Below, piece by piece: positions 33,635-43,446 of a stretch of DNA of 64,000 nt. This stretch comes from Comamonadaceae bacterium. Lineage in GTDB: Bacteria; Pseudomonadota; Gammaproteobacteria; Burkholderiales; Burkholderiaceae_C. The notes under the pieces were generated by a model that was not told the origin of the DNA, made no database searches, and saw nothing but the letters and a program-made list of their open reading frames with translations. Position 1 is the stretch's first letter, and each line of letters opens with the position of its first letter. Location: contig JAACZV010000018.1 in the NCBI GenBank assembly GCA_009996515.1, forward strand, positions 1 to 64,000, in the 5' to 3' direction. Both the position numbers and the translations under genes were made by a program.

Positions 33635-35248
33635 ATGAGCAAGAACGACATCGCGGACTGGCGTCCCGAGGACGAGGCCTTCTGGAATGCCACCGGCAAG
33701 CGCATCGCCTACCGCAACCTGTGGATCTCCATCCCGGCCCTGCTGTGCGGCTTCGCCGTCTGGGGCATGTGGGGCATCATCACCGTGGAGATGCTCAACC
33801 TGGGCTTCCCGTTCACCCAGGCCGAGCTGTTCACGCTGACCGCCATCGCCGGCATCTCGGGCGCGACGATGCGCATCCCGTCGTCCTTCTTCATCCGGCT
33901 GGCCGGCGGGCGCAACACCATCTTCCTGACGACCTCGATGCTGCTGGCACCGGCCATAGGCACGGGCATCGTGCTGCAGCATCCCGAGTGGCCGCTGTGG
34001 TCCTTCCAGCTGATGGCGCTGTGGTGCGGCGTGGGCGGCGGCAACTTCGCGTCGTCGATGTCCAACATCAGCACCTTCTTTCCCAAGCGCATGAGCGGCA
34101 CCGCGCTGGGGCTGAACGCGGGGCTGGGCAATTTCGGCGTGACGACGATGCAGATCGTGATCCCGCTGGTGATGTCGCTGCCGCTGCTGGGTGCGCTCAG
34201 CGGCGACCCGATGACGCTGCAGAAGGCCAGCGGCTGGATCTTCGGCAAGGTGCCCGCCGGCACGCAGATCTGGATCCAGAACGCCGGCTTCGCCTGGGTG
34301 CTGTCGCTGGTGCCGCTGGGCCTGCTCTGCTGGCTGGGCATGAACAACCTGAAGACGGTCTCGCCCAGCACCGGCTCGCCGCTGGTGGCCTTCGGCAAGA
34401 TCACCTATCTGTACACGCTGGCCTTCATGCCGACCATCGTGATGCTCTGGCTCTACCTGCCCAAGCCCACGGGCCTGGGGCTGCTGAGCATGTGGGTGGC
34501 CATCCCGCTGGACATCGTCGCCGCGCTGACCGTCATGCGGCTGGCCGCCTTCGGGCCGATGAAGGAGGCAGTCAAGGCGCAGTTCGCGATCTTCCGCAAC
34601 AAGCACACCTGGAGCCTGACGGCGCTGTACATCGTCACCTTCGGCTCCTTCATCGGCTTCTCGATGGCGCTGCCGCTGTCGATGAAGGTGATCTTCGGCA
34701 TCAGCCACGTGCCCGACGCCCACGGCGTGCTGCAGCACACGCTGGTCAATCCGAACGCGCCGCCGGTGCTGACCTACGCCTGGATAGGCCCCTTCGTCGG
34801 CGCGGCCGTGCGGCCGCTGGGCGGCTGGATCTCCGACAAGTGGGGCGGCTCCATCGTCACGCAGATCATCTCGGTGGTGATGGTGGCCGCGTCGGTGGCC
34901 GTGGGCTACGTGATGATGCAGGCCTACCACTCGGCCACGCCGGAGCAGTATTTCCCGGCCTTCCTGGGCCTGTTCATGCTGCTGTTCTTCGCCAGCGGCA
35001 TCGGCAACGGCTCGACCTTCCGCACCATAGGCGTGATCTACGGCCCCGGCCAGGCCGGCCCCGTGCTGGGCTGGACCTCGGCGGTGGCCGCCTACGGCGC
35101 CTTCGTCGCGCCCATCGTCATCGGCAACCAGATCAAGGCCGGCACGCCGCAGGTCGCGATGTACGGCTTCGCCGCCTTCTACGCGGTCTGCCTGGTGCTG
35201 AACTGGTGGTTCTACCTGCGCCGTGGCGCGGAGATCCGCAACCCCTGA
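33635..35248 (+). CDS. narK2: NarK2-type nitrate/nitrite antiporter (MFS)
   Basis: This is a 537-residue major-facilitator protein with an N-terminal cytosolic lead (DWRPEDEAFWNATGKRIAYRN) that is common in NarK2. Substrate arginines are in GATMRIPSSF and AAVRPLGGWISDKWGG. The nitrate signature regions are GGGNFASSMSN and GIGNGSTFRTIGV. It is longer than E. coli NarK, with an insert of about 40-50 residues after span 5 (DPMTLQKASGWIFGKVPAG region). It probably swaps nitrate for nitrite at the inner membrane. Confidence 0.93.
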   Translation: MSKNDIADWRPEDEAFWNATGKRIAYRNLWISIPALLCGFAVWGMWGIITVEMLNLGFPFTQAELFTLTAIAGISGATMRIPSSFFIRLAGGRNTIFLTTSMLLAPAIGTGIVLQHPEWPLWSFQLMALWCGVGGGNFASSMSNISTFFPKRMSGTALGLNAGLGNFGVTTMQIVIPLVMSLPLLGALSGDPMTLQKASGWIFGKVPAGTQIWIQNAGFAWVLSLVPLGLLCWLGMNNLKTVSPSTGSPLVAFGKITYLYTLAFMPTIVMLWLYLPKPTGLGLLSMWVAIPLDIVAALTVMRLAAFGPMKEAVKAQFAIFRNKHTWSLTALYIVTFGSFIGFSMALPLSMKVIFGISHVPDAHGVLQHTLVNPNAPPVLTYAWIGPFVGAAVRPLGGWISDKWGGSIVTQIISVVMVAASVAVGYVMMQAYHSATPEQYFPAFLGLFMLLFFASGIGNGSTFRTIGVIYGPGQAGPVLGWTSAVAAYGAFVAPIVIGNQIKAGTPQVAMYGFAAFYAVCLVLNWWFYLRRGAEIRNP

Positions 35249-35263
35249 GCGCGCGATCGCGCC

Positions 35264-35280
35264 GCCTCGTCCGAAAGAAC
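35264..35280. repeat. Right arm of 17-bp inverted repeat bracketing narK1-narK2
   Basis: GCCTCGTCCGAAAGAAC is the exact reverse complement of 32222-32238. The short motif GCCCCTCGTCC occurs near both arms in the same orientation (32245 and 35296). Confidence 0.8.
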
Positions 35281-35365
35281 GATGCCCATGCCGTCGCCCC
35301 TCGTCCTTCCGCGCCGGCCGCACCCGACCGGCGATGGATGGGCGGCGCGGGCCCTGCGGCGGAGC

Positions 35366-36703
35366 ATGTCCAGCGTGTCCAAGCCCCTGTCCCTGCCGCT
35401 GTCGTGGAACCCGGACGACCCCGATTTCTGGGGCCGCCAGGGCCGTGCGGTGGCGCTGCGCAACCTCGGCGTCGCCATCCCCGCGCTGTTGCTGTCGTTC
35501 GCGGTGTGGATGCTGTGGTCGGTGCTGGTCGTGCACCTGCCGGCGGCGGGCTTTCGCTACACCACCAACCAGCTGTTCTGGCTCAGCGCGCTGCCGGCCC
35601 TGTGCGGCGCGACGCTGCGCATCTTCTATGGCTTCGCCGTGCGCTGGGCGGGCGGGCGGCGCTGGACGGCGTTCTCCACCGCCAGCCTGCTGCTGCCGGC
35701 GGCCGGCATCGCGCTGGCCGTGCAGGACCCGGCCACGCCCTATGAATGGATGGTGGTGCTGGCGCTGCTGTGCGGCCTGGGCGGCGCCAACTTCGCCAGC
35801 GGCATGGCCCACATCAGCGCCTGCTTCCCGGCGCGCGAGCAGGGCATGGCGCTGGGCCTGGGCGCCGGCTTCGCGCACCTGGGCGTGGGCCTGGTGCAGT
35901 GGGCCGTACCGCTCGTCATCGCGCTGGATCTCTTCGGCCTGCCGGCCCAGGGCGACGGCCTGTGGCTGGCCAATGCCGGCCTGGTCTGGCTGCCGCTGAT
36001 CGCGGCCAGCAGCCTGGCCGCCTGGTTCGGCATGGACGACCTGCCGGCCGCCGGCGTCGGCATGACGGAGCAGGCCCAGCTCTTCACGCATCGCCACAGC
36101 TGGCTGATGAGCTGGCTGTACCTCGGCAGCTTCGGCAGCTTCATCGGCTTCGCGGCGGCCGGCCCGCTGCTGCTGCATCGCCAGTTCCCCGACCTGGCCG
36201 GCGCGCAGCAGCTGGCCTGGCTGGGGCCGCTGATCGGCGCGCTGGCGCGGCCGCTGGGCGGCTGGGTGGCCGACGGGTTCGGCGGCGCGCGTGTCAGCCT
36301 GGCCTGCTTCGGCGGCCTGGCGCTGGGCGTCGTCGGGCTGCTGGCCAGCCTGGGCCGGGGCGGTGGCGCGTGGATGTTCGCCGCCAGCTTCCTGCTGCTC
36401 TTCATCGCCGCCGGCCTCGCCAACGGCAGCACCTTCCGCATGGTGCCGCTGGGCTTTCTGCACGAGGCCCGGCGCGGCCGCGCCTCGCTGCACGATGCCC
36501 AGGCGCAGGGCGCCGCCGCTTTGGGCCTGTGCTCGGCCGTGGGTGCCTACGGCGGCTTCTTCATTCCCAAGAGCTTCGGCAGCGCGATCGCGCTGGCCGG
36601 CGGCCCCCAGGCCGCGCTCTATGGCTTCCTGGCGTTCTACCTGAGCTGCATGGCCATCTGCCGGTGGTGCTACGGCCGGGATGACGCCCCCCTGTCCTGT
36701 TAA
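35366..36703 (+). CDS. Third NarK-family transporter
   Basis: This is a 445-residue major-facilitator protein related to NarK2 (N-terminal WNPDDPDFWGRQGRAVALRN aligns with the NarK2 lead). The two substrate arginines are kept (GATLRIFYGF and ALARPLGGWVADGFGG), as are the signature helices (GGANFASGMAHI and LANGSTFRMVPLG). An in-frame ATG at 35282 would add 28 basic residues. I prefer 35366 by comparison with NarK2. It precedes narG by 11 bases and may exchange nitrate and nitrite with different affinity. Confidence 0.85.
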   Translation: MSSVSKPLSLPLSWNPDDPDFWGRQGRAVALRNLGVAIPALLLSFAVWMLWSVLVVHLPAAGFRYTTNQLFWLSALPALCGATLRIFYGFAVRWAGGRRWTAFSTASLLLPAAGIALAVQDPATPYEWMVVLALLCGLGGANFASGMAHISACFPAREQGMALGLGAGFAHLGVGLVQWAVPLVIALDLFGLPAQGDGLWLANAGLVWLPLIAASSLAAWFGMDDLPAAGVGMTEQAQLFTHRHSWLMSWLYLGSFGSFIGFAAAGPLLLHRQFPDLAGAQQLAWLGPLIGALARPLGGWVADGFGGARVSLACFGGLALGVVGLLASLGRGGGAWMFAASFLLLFIAAGLANGSTFRMVPLGFLHEARRGRASLHDAQAQGAAALGLCSAVGAYGGFFIPKSFGSAIALAGGPQAALYGFLAFYLSCMAICRWCYGRDDAPLSC

Positions 36704-36714
36704 CGGAGAAAACC

Positions 36715-39700
36715 ATGTCTCACTTCCTGGATCGACTGACCGCCTTCCAGCTGCCCAAGGAGGTCTTCGCCGGCGGCCATGGCGTCACGACCGGCGAGGA
36801 CCGCACCTGGGAGGATGCCTACCGCAACCGCTGGGCGCACGACAAGATCGTGCGCAGCACGCATGGCGTGAACTGCACCGGCTCCTGCTCGTGGAAGATC
36901 TACGTCAAGGGCGGCATCGTCACCTGGGAAACCCAGCAGACCGACTACCCGCGCACGCGCGCCGACCTGCCCAACCACGAGCCGCGCGGCTGCGCCCGCG
37001 GGGCCAGCTACAGCTGGTACCTCTACAGCGCCAACCGCGTGAAATACCCCATGGTGCGCGGCCGCCTGCTCAAGCGCTGGCGCGAGGCGCTGGCGGTGGC
37101 CAAGAGCCCGGTCGACGCCTGGGCGCTGATCCAGGGCGACGAGGCGGCGCGGCGCGACTACCAGCAGGTGCGTGGCATGGGCGGCTTCGTGCGCTCGACC
37201 TGGGACGAGGTCAACGAGCTGATCGCCGCCGCCAACGTCTACACGATCAAGCAGCACGGCCCGGACCGCGTCATCGGCTTCTCGCCCATCCCGGCCATGT
37301 CCATGGTCAGCTACGCGGCCGGCAGCCGCTATCTGAGCCTGATCGGCGGCGTCTGCATGAGCTTCTACGACTGGTACTGCGACCTGCCGCCGGCCAGCCC
37401 GCAGATCTGGGGCGAGCAGACCGACGTGCCCGAGTCGGCCGACTGGTACAACAGCAACTACATCATCGCCTGGGGCAGCAACGTGCCGCAGACGCGCACG
37501 CCGGACGCGCACTTCTTCACCGAGGTGCGCTACAAGGGCGCGAAGACGGTGGCGGTGACGCCCGACTACTCCGAGGTCGCCAAGCTGGCCGACCTGTGGC
37601 TGCACCCCAAGCAGGGCACCGATGCGGCGCTGGCGATGGCCATGGGCCATGTCGCCTTGAACGAGTTCTACTTCAAGCAGCGCAGCCCCTACTTCGACGA
37701 CTACGCGCGCCGCTACACCGACCTGCCGCTGCTGGTCATGCTGGAGGAGCAGACCCTGCCCGACGGCCGCAAGAGCCGGGTGCCCGGCCGCTACCTGCGC
37801 GCCAGCGACCTGGCCGGCCAGATGGGCCAGGCCAACAACCCCGAGTGGAAGACGCTGGCCTTCAACACCGCGGGAACGCTGGTGCTGCCCAACGGCTCCA
37901 TCGGCTTCCGCTGGGGCGCGGAGGGCCGTGACGATGCCGGCAAATGGAACCTGGAGGCCAGGGAGGCCCAGGGCGGCGGCGAGGTCAAGCTCAAGCTGTC
38001 GCTGGTGGAGGACGGCGGGCAGGCGCACGAGATCGTCGACGTGGCCTTTCCCTACTTCGCCGGCAGCGCCAGCGAGCACTTCACGCCCAACCCGCAGCAG
38101 GACGGCGTCAGCCACTGTGCCCGCGTGCCGGCCACCCGGCTGAAGACGCAGGACGGCGAGGCGCTGGTCGCCACGGTCTTCGACCTGCAGGCGGCGCAGT
38201 ACGGCATCAATCGCGGCTTCGGGTCGGGCGCCGCCAGCTACGACGACAACGCCCCCTACACGCCGGCCTGGCAGGAGGCCATCACTGGCGTGCCGCGCGC
38301 CCAGGTCGTGCGCGTGGCGCGCGAGTTCGCCGAGAACGCGCACAAGACCCAGGGCAAGTCCATGGTCATCATCGGCGCGGCGATGAACCACTGGTACCAC
38401 TGCGACATGAACTACCGCGGCGTCATCAACCTGTTGATGATGTGCGGCTGCATCGGCCAGAGCGGCGGCGGCTGGGCGCATTACGTGGGCCAGGAGAAGC
38501 TGCGCCCGCAGACCGGCTGGGTGCCGCTGGCCTTCGCCACCGACTGGGTGCGCCCGCCGCGGCAGCAGAACAGCACCAGCTTCTTCTACGCCCACACCGA
38601 CCAGTGGCGCTACGAGAAGCTGGGCGTGGGCGAGGTGCTGTCGCCGCTGGCCACCGACGCCGAGCGCGCCGAGTTCTCCGGCAGCCTGATCGATTGCAAT
38701 GTGCGGGCCGAGCGCATGGGCTGGCTGCCCAGCGCGCCGCAGCTCAAGACCAACCCGCTGCAGGTGGTGAAGGACGCCGCCGCGGCCGGCCTGGCGCCCA
38801 AGGACTACGTCGTGCAGGCGCTGCGCGACGGCTCGCTGCAGATGAGCTGCGAGGACCCCGACGCGCCGCAGAACTGGCCGCGCAACATGTTCGTTTGGCG
38901 TTCCAACCTGCTGGGCTCCAGCGGCAAGGGCCACGAGTACTTCTGCAAGCACCTGCTGGGCACCGAGAACGGCGTGCAGGGCAAGGACCTGGGCGCGGAC
39001 GACGCCAAGCCCAGCGAGGTGCGCTGGCATGCGCAGGCGCCGCAGGGCAAGCTGGACCTGCTGGTGACGCTGGACTTCCGCATGAGCACGACCTGCCTGT
39101 ACTCGGACATCGTGCTGCCCACGGCCAGCTGGTACGAGAAGAACGACCTCAACACCAGCGACATGCATCCCTTCATCCATCCGCTGTCGGCGGCCGTGGA
39201 CCCGGTCTGGCAGTCGCGTTCCGACTGGGAGATCTACAAGGGGCTCGCCAAGGCCTTCAGCAAGGTGTGCGTGGGCCACCTGGGCGTGGAGCAGGAGGTC
39301 GTCATGTCGCCGCTGATGCACGACACGCCGGCCGAGCTGGCCCAGCCCTTCGGCGTGAAGGACTGGAAGAAGGGCGAGTGCGACCTGATCCCCGGCAAGA
39401 CGGCGCCCAACATCGCCGTCGTCGAGCGCGACTACCCGGCCACCTACGAGCGCTTCACGTCGCTGGGGCCGCTGCTGGACAAGCTGGGCAACGGCGGCAA
39501 GGGCATAGGCTGGGACACCCGGACCGAGGTGGCCCAGCTGGCCGAGCTCAACGGCGTGGACGCCGCGGGCCGCGCCCGCATCGTCAGCGACATCGACGCC
39601 TGCGAGGTCATCCTGCAGCTGGCGCCCGAGACCAACGGCCACGTGGCCGTGAAGGCCTGGGAGGCCCAGGGCCGGGCCACCGGCCGCGAGCATGTGCACC

Positions 39701-40506
39701 TGGCCCTGCACCGCGAGGACGAGAAGGTCCGCTACCGCGACATCCAGGCGCAGCCGCGCAAGATCATCAGCTCGCCGACCTGGAGCGGCCTGGAGAGCGA
39801 GAAGGTCTCCTACAACGCCGGCTACACCAATGTGCACGAGCTGATCCCATGGCGCACGCTGACCGGCCGCCAGCAGTTCTACCAGGACCATGCGTGGATG
39901 CGGGCCTTCGGCGAGGGCTTCTCGAGCTATCGCCCGCCCATCGACATGAAGGCGACCTCGGGCATGCAGGGCATCAAGCCCAATGGCCATCCCGAGATCG
40001 TGCTGAACTTCATCACGCCGCACCAGAAGTGGGGCATCCACAGCACCTACAGCGACAACCTGCTGATGCTGACGCTCAACCGCGGCGGGCCGGTCATCTG
40101 GCTCAGCGAGGACGACGCGCGCAAGGCCGGCATCGCCGACAACGACTGGGTGGAGCTGTTCAACCTGAACGGCGCCATTGCCGCCCGCGCGGTGGTGAGC
40201 CAGCGCGTGAAGCCGGGCATGACCCTGATGTACCACGCGCAGGAAAAGATCATCAACACGCCCGGCAGCGAGATCACCGGCGTGCGCGGCGGCATCCACA
40301 ACTCGGTGACGCGCATCGTCACCAAGCCCACCCACATGATCGGCGGCTACGCGCAGTACAGCTACGGCTTCAACTACTACGGAACCATAGGCACGAACCG
40401 CGACGAGTTCGTCGTGATCCGCAAGATGAGCAAGGTGGACTGGCTGGACACCCCGCGTGACGACCACCTCGCCGCGGCCTACCAGTCGCAGGGCGAAAAC
40501 CCCTGA
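36715..40506 (+). CDS. narG: NarG respiratory nitrate reductase catalytic subunit
   Basis: This is the 1263-residue molybdopterin enzyme that reduces nitrate to nitrite on the cytosolic side of the membrane. The FS0 cluster site is HGVNCTGSCSWK (residues about 50-61). The molybdenum aspartate region is YCDLPPASPQIWGEQTDVPES. The C-terminal molybdopterin-binding part includes RGGPVIWLSEDDARKAGI and TLMYHAQEKIINTPG. Length is normal for the family. A GGAG site precedes the ATG, and narH follows after 18 bases. Confidence 0.98.
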   Translation: MSHFLDRLTAFQLPKEVFAGGHGVTTGEDRTWEDAYRNRWAHDKIVRSTHGVNCTGSCSWKIYVKGGIVTWETQQTDYPRTRADLPNHEPRGCARGASYSWYLYSANRVKYPMVRGRLLKRWREALAVAKSPVDAWALIQGDEAARRDYQQVRGMGGFVRSTWDEVNELIAAANVYTIKQHGPDRVIGFSPIPAMSMVSYAAGSRYLSLIGGVCMSFYDWYCDLPPASPQIWGEQTDVPESADWYNSNYIIAWGSNVPQTRTPDAHFFTEVRYKGAKTVAVTPDYSEVAKLADLWLHPKQGTDAALAMAMGHVALNEFYFKQRSPYFDDYARRYTDLPLLVMLEEQTLPDGRKSRVPGRYLRASDLAGQMGQANNPEWKTLAFNTAGTLVLPNGSIGFRWGAEGRDDAGKWNLEAREAQGGGEVKLKLSLVEDGGQAHEIVDVAFPYFAGSASEHFTPNPQQDGVSHCARVPATRLKTQDGEALVATVFDLQAAQYGINRGFGSGAASYDDNAPYTPAWQEAITGVPRAQVVRVAREFAENAHKTQGKSMVIIGAAMNHWYHCDMNYRGVINLLMMCGCIGQSGGGWAHYVGQEKLRPQTGWVPLAFATDWVRPPRQQNSTSFFYAHTDQWRYEKLGVGEVLSPLATDAERAEFSGSLIDCNVRAERMGWLPSAPQLKTNPLQVVKDAAAAGLAPKDYVVQALRDGSLQMSCEDPDAPQNWPRNMFVWRSNLLGSSGKGHEYFCKHLLGTENGVQGKDLGADDAKPSEVRWHAQAPQGKLDLLVTLDFRMSTTCLYSDIVLPTASWYEKNDLNTSDMHPFIHPLSAAVDPVWQSRSDWEIYKGLAKAFSKVCVGHLGVEQEVVMSPLMHDTPAELAQPFGVKDWKKGECDLIPGKTAPNIAVVERDYPATYERFTSLGPLLDKLGNGGKGIGWDTRTEVAQLAELNGVDAAGRARIVSDIDACEVILQLAPETNGHVAVKAWEAQGRATGREHVHLALHREDEKVRYRDIQAQPRKIISSPTWSGLESEKVSYNAGYTNVHELIPWRTLTGRQQFYQDHAWMRAFGEGFSSYRPPIDMKATSGMQGIKPNGHPEIVLNFITPHQKWGIHSTYSDNLLMLTLNRGGPVIWLSEDDARKAGIADNDWVELFNLNGAIAARAVVSQRVKPGMTLMYHAQEKIINTPGSEITGVRGGIHNSVTRIVTKPTHMIGGYAQYSYGFNYYGTIGTNRDEFVVIRKMSKVDWLDTPRDDHLAAAYQSQGENP

Positions 40507-40524
40507 GAACCAGAGGAGCAAGCA

Positions 40525-42048
40525 ATGAAGATTCGCGCACAGATCGGCATGGTGCTGAACCTGGACAAGTGCATCGGCTGCCACACCTGCTCGGTGACCT
40601 GCAAGAACGTCTGGACCAGCCGCCCCGGCGTCGAGTACGCCTGGTTCAACAACGTCGAGACCAAGCCCGGCATCGGCTATCCCAAGGAATGGGAGAACCA
40701 GGACAAGTGGAACGGCGGCTGGGTCCGCAAGCCCGACGGCCGGCTGGAGCCGCGCCAGGGGGGCAAGTGGAAGCTCCTGATGAAGATCTTCGCCAACCCC
40801 AACCTGCCGGAGATCGACGACTACTACGAGCCTTTCACCTTCGACTACGACCATCTGCAGTCCGCCCCCGAGATGAAGCAGGCGCCCACCGCCCGCCCGC
40901 GCAGCCTCATCACCGGCCAGCGCATGGAGAAGATCGAGTGGGGGCCGAACTGGGAGGAGATCCTCGGCGGCGAATTCAGCAAGCGCTCCAGGGACCAGAA
41001 CTTCGAGCAGGTGCAGAAGGACATCTACGGCCAGTTCGAGAACACCTTCATGATGTACCTGCCCAGGCTGTGCGAGCACTGCCTGAACCCGGCGTGCGTG
41101 GCGAGCTGCCCCTCGGGCTCCATCTACAAGCGCGAGGAAGACGGCATCGTGCTGATCGACCAGGACAAATGCCGCGGCTGGCGCATGTGCGTGTCGGGCT
41201 GCCCCTACAAGAAGATCTACTACAACTGGAAGAGCGGCAAGGCCGAGAAGTGCATCTTCTGCTACCCGCGCATCGAGGCCGGCCAGCCCACGGTCTGCTC
41301 CGAGACCTGCGTGGGCCGCATCCGCTATCTGGGCGTGCTGCTGTACGACGCCGATCGCATCGCCGAGGCCGCGGCGACGCCCAATGACAAAGACCTCTAC
41401 CAGGCCCAGCTGGACCTCTTCCTCGACCCCAACGACCCCGCGGTGATCGCGCAGGCCCGCAAGGACGGCATCCCCGACAACTGGCTGGAGGCCGCAAGAA
41501 ACAGCCCCGTCTACAAGATGGCCGTGGACTGGAAGGTGGCCCTGCCGCTGCACCCCGAGTACCGCACGCTGCCCATGGTCTGGTACGTGCCGCCGCTGTC
41601 GCCCATCAGCGCCGCGGCCAATGCGGGCCAGATTGGCAGCGTGGGCGAACTGCCCGACGTGAAGCAGCTGCGCATTCCGGTGCAATACCTGGCCAACCTG
41701 CTGACGGCGGGCGACGTCGCGCCCGTCGAGCGGGCGCTGGAGCGCATGCTGGCCATGCGCGCCTGGCAGCGCGGCCTGCATGTGGACGGCGTGAGGAACC
41801 AGGCCGTGCTGGACCAGGCTGGCCTGGACGAGGCGCAGGTGCAGGAGATGTACGACGTCATGGCCATCGCCAACTACGAGGATCGCTTCGTCATCCCGAC
41901 CACCCACCGCGAGTACGCCGAGAACGCCTTCAACGTGCGCGGCGGCTGCGGCTTCAGCTTCGGCAACGGCTGCTCCGAGGGCGTGACGGAAACGAGTCTG
42001 TTCGGCTCGGAGAAGAAGCGCACCATCCCGATCAAGGCCACGATCTGA
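40525..42048 (+). CDS. narH: NarH iron-sulfur subunit
   Basis: This is a 507-residue electron-transfer subunit with four cysteine groups: CIGCHTCSVTCK, CEHCLNPACVASCP, CRGWRMCVSGCP (Trp in place of one Cys, as for the [3Fe-4S] cluster) and CIFC ... CSETC. It passes electrons from NarI to NarG. A GAGGAG site lies upstream, and the gene is 11 bases before narJ. Confidence 0.98.
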   Translation: MKIRAQIGMVLNLDKCIGCHTCSVTCKNVWTSRPGVEYAWFNNVETKPGIGYPKEWENQDKWNGGWVRKPDGRLEPRQGGKWKLLMKIFANPNLPEIDDYYEPFTFDYDHLQSAPEMKQAPTARPRSLITGQRMEKIEWGPNWEEILGGEFSKRSRDQNFEQVQKDIYGQFENTFMMYLPRLCEHCLNPACVASCPSGSIYKREEDGIVLIDQDKCRGWRMCVSGCPYKKIYYNWKSGKAEKCIFCYPRIEAGQPTVCSETCVGRIRYLGVLLYDADRIAEAAATPNDKDLYQAQLDLFLDPNDPAVIAQARKDGIPDNWLEAARNSPVYKMAVDWKVALPLHPEYRTLPMVWYVPPLSPISAAANAGQIGSVGELPDVKQLRIPVQYLANLLTAGDVAPVERALERMLAMRAWQRGLHVDGVRNQAVLDQAGLDEAQVQEMYDVMAIANYEDRFVIPTTHREYAENAFNVRGGCGFSFGNGCSEGVTETSLFGSEKKRTIPIKATI

Positions 42049-42059
42049 GAAGGGCCGCC

Positions 42060-42746
42060 ATGTTCAACATCAAGCCCACCCCCGCCCCCCACACGCTGCG
42101 CGTGCTGGCCGCGCTGCTGCGCTACCCCGACGCCGAGTTCCGCGCCGCCATCCCGGAACTCGTGCCGGCGCTCAGACGTGAAGCCGCACTGCCGCCGGCC
42201 CGCCTGGAAGAGCTGTGTGCGCTGCTGCAGCGCCTGCAGCAGGCCGACGCCTTCACGGTCGAGGCCGACTTCGTCGACCTCTTCGATCGCGGCCGCGGCA
42301 CGGCCCTGCACCTGTTCGAGCACATCCACGGCGATTCGCGCGAGCGCGGCCCGGCCATGATCGACCTGCAGCAGACCTACGAGCGCGCCGGCCTCTTCCT
42401 CGCGCCGGGCGAGCTGCCCGACCACCTGGCCGTGGTGCTGGAGTTCGCCAGCACCCAGCCGGCCCGCGAGGCGCGCGACTTCCTCGCCGAGATCGCCCAC
42501 ATCTGCAGGGCCATCTTCAGCGCGCTGCAGCGCCGCCAGAGCGCCTACGCCAGCGTGCTGGCCGCCGTGCTGGAGCTGGCCGGCGAGCGCGCCGAGCGGG
42601 TGGATATCCCGCCCGAGCCTGAGCTCGACGAGGCCTGGGCCGAGCCCGAGGCCTTCGGCGGCTGTTCGACCGCCGGCCAGTCGCGCCCCGAAGCGCAACC
42701 CATCCACATCGTGCGTCGCGCACATCAACCGGGAGCCCAGGCATGA
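42060..42746 (+). CDS. narJ: NarJ assembly chaperone
   Basis: This is a 228-residue all-helical TorD/NarJ-family chaperone that helps molybdenum cofactor insertion into NarG and membrane docking. Typical patterns are LAALLRYPDAEFRAAIPEL, DLFDRGRGTALHLFEHIHGDSRERGPAM and LFLAPGELPDHLAVVLEF (read across helices). The last 40 residues are acidic and disordered-looking. The stop overlaps the narI ATG (ATGA). Confidence 0.95.
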   Translation: MFNIKPTPAPHTLRVLAALLRYPDAEFRAAIPELVPALRREAALPPARLEELCALLQRLQQADAFTVEADFVDLFDRGRGTALHLFEHIHGDSRERGPAMIDLQQTYERAGLFLAPGELPDHLAVVLEFASTQPAREARDFLAEIAHICRAIFSALQRRQSAYASVLAAVLELAGERAERVDIPPEPELDEAWAEPEAFGGCSTAGQSRPEAQPIHIVRRAHQPGAQA

Positions 42747-43438
42747 ACGCCGTGCACAACTTCCTGTTCGTCGTCTACCCCTACATCTGCCTGGCCGTCT
42801 TCCTGATGGGCAGCCTGGCCCGCTTCGACCGCGACCAGTACACCTGGAAGAGCGACAGCTCCCAGATGCTGCGCAAGCGCGGCATGGGCTGGGCCAGCAA
42901 CCTCTTCCATGCCGGCATCCTGTTCCTGTTCGTGGGCCACACGGTCGGCATGCTGACGCCGCACGCGCTGTACGAGCATGTCATCAGCCCGGCCAACAAG
43001 CAGATGCTGGCCATCGTGGCCGGTGGTATCGCCGGCACGGCCTGCTTCGCGGGGCTGTCCATGCTGATCTGGCGGCGCATGACCGATCCGCGCATCCGCC
43101 TGACCAGCCACCGCACGGATCTCGCCATCCTGTGGATCCTGTGGGTGCAGCTCAGCCTGGGCCTGATCACGCTGCCGTTCTCGCTGTCGCATGCCGACGG
43201 CACCGTCATGCTGGTGCTGTCCGACTGGGCGCAGCGCATCGTCACCTTCAACCCCGACGCCAGCGGGCTGGTGCCGCTGGCCTGGCCCTACAAGGTGCAC
43301 ATGGTGCTGGGCATGACCCTCTTCCTGCTCTTCCCCTTCAGCCGCCTCGTGCATGTGTGGAGCGGCCTGGCCTCGGTGTTCTACGTGCTGCGGCCCTACC
43401 AGGTGGTGCGCTCGCGCCGCCTGAACCTGCCGAAGTGA
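42743..43438 (+). CDS. narI: NarI cytochrome b subunit
   Basis: This is a 231-residue, five-span membrane subunit that oxidises quinol with two haems b. Histidines of the expected haem pairs are in LFHAGILFLFVGHTVGM and in the later PYKVHMVLGMT and FSRLVHVWSG. It closes the NarGHI complex. The gene overlaps narJ and lies eight bases before the parvulin gene. Confidence 0.96.
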   Translation: MNAVHNFLFVVYPYICLAVFLMGSLARFDRDQYTWKSDSSQMLRKRGMGWASNLFHAGILFLFVGHTVGMLTPHALYEHVISPANKQMLAIVAGGIAGTACFAGLSMLIWRRMTDPRIRLTSHRTDLAILWILWVQLSLGLITLPFSLSHADGTVMLVLSDWAQRIVTFNPDASGLVPLAWPYKVHMVLGMTLFLLFPFSRLVHVWSGLASVFYVLRPYQVVRSRRLNLPK

Positions 43439-43446
43439 GCTGAGCC

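Noticed and set aside
33503-36493. A 996-codon minus-strand reading frame over the narK genes
   Set aside because: It is a shadow frame rich in Arg, Gly, Ala and His without domain features, lying over clear transporter genes.
36700-41907. A 1735-codon minus-strand reading frame across narG and narH
   Set aside because: NarG and NarH on the plus strand are unmistakable. The opposite frame is open because of GC-rich third positions.
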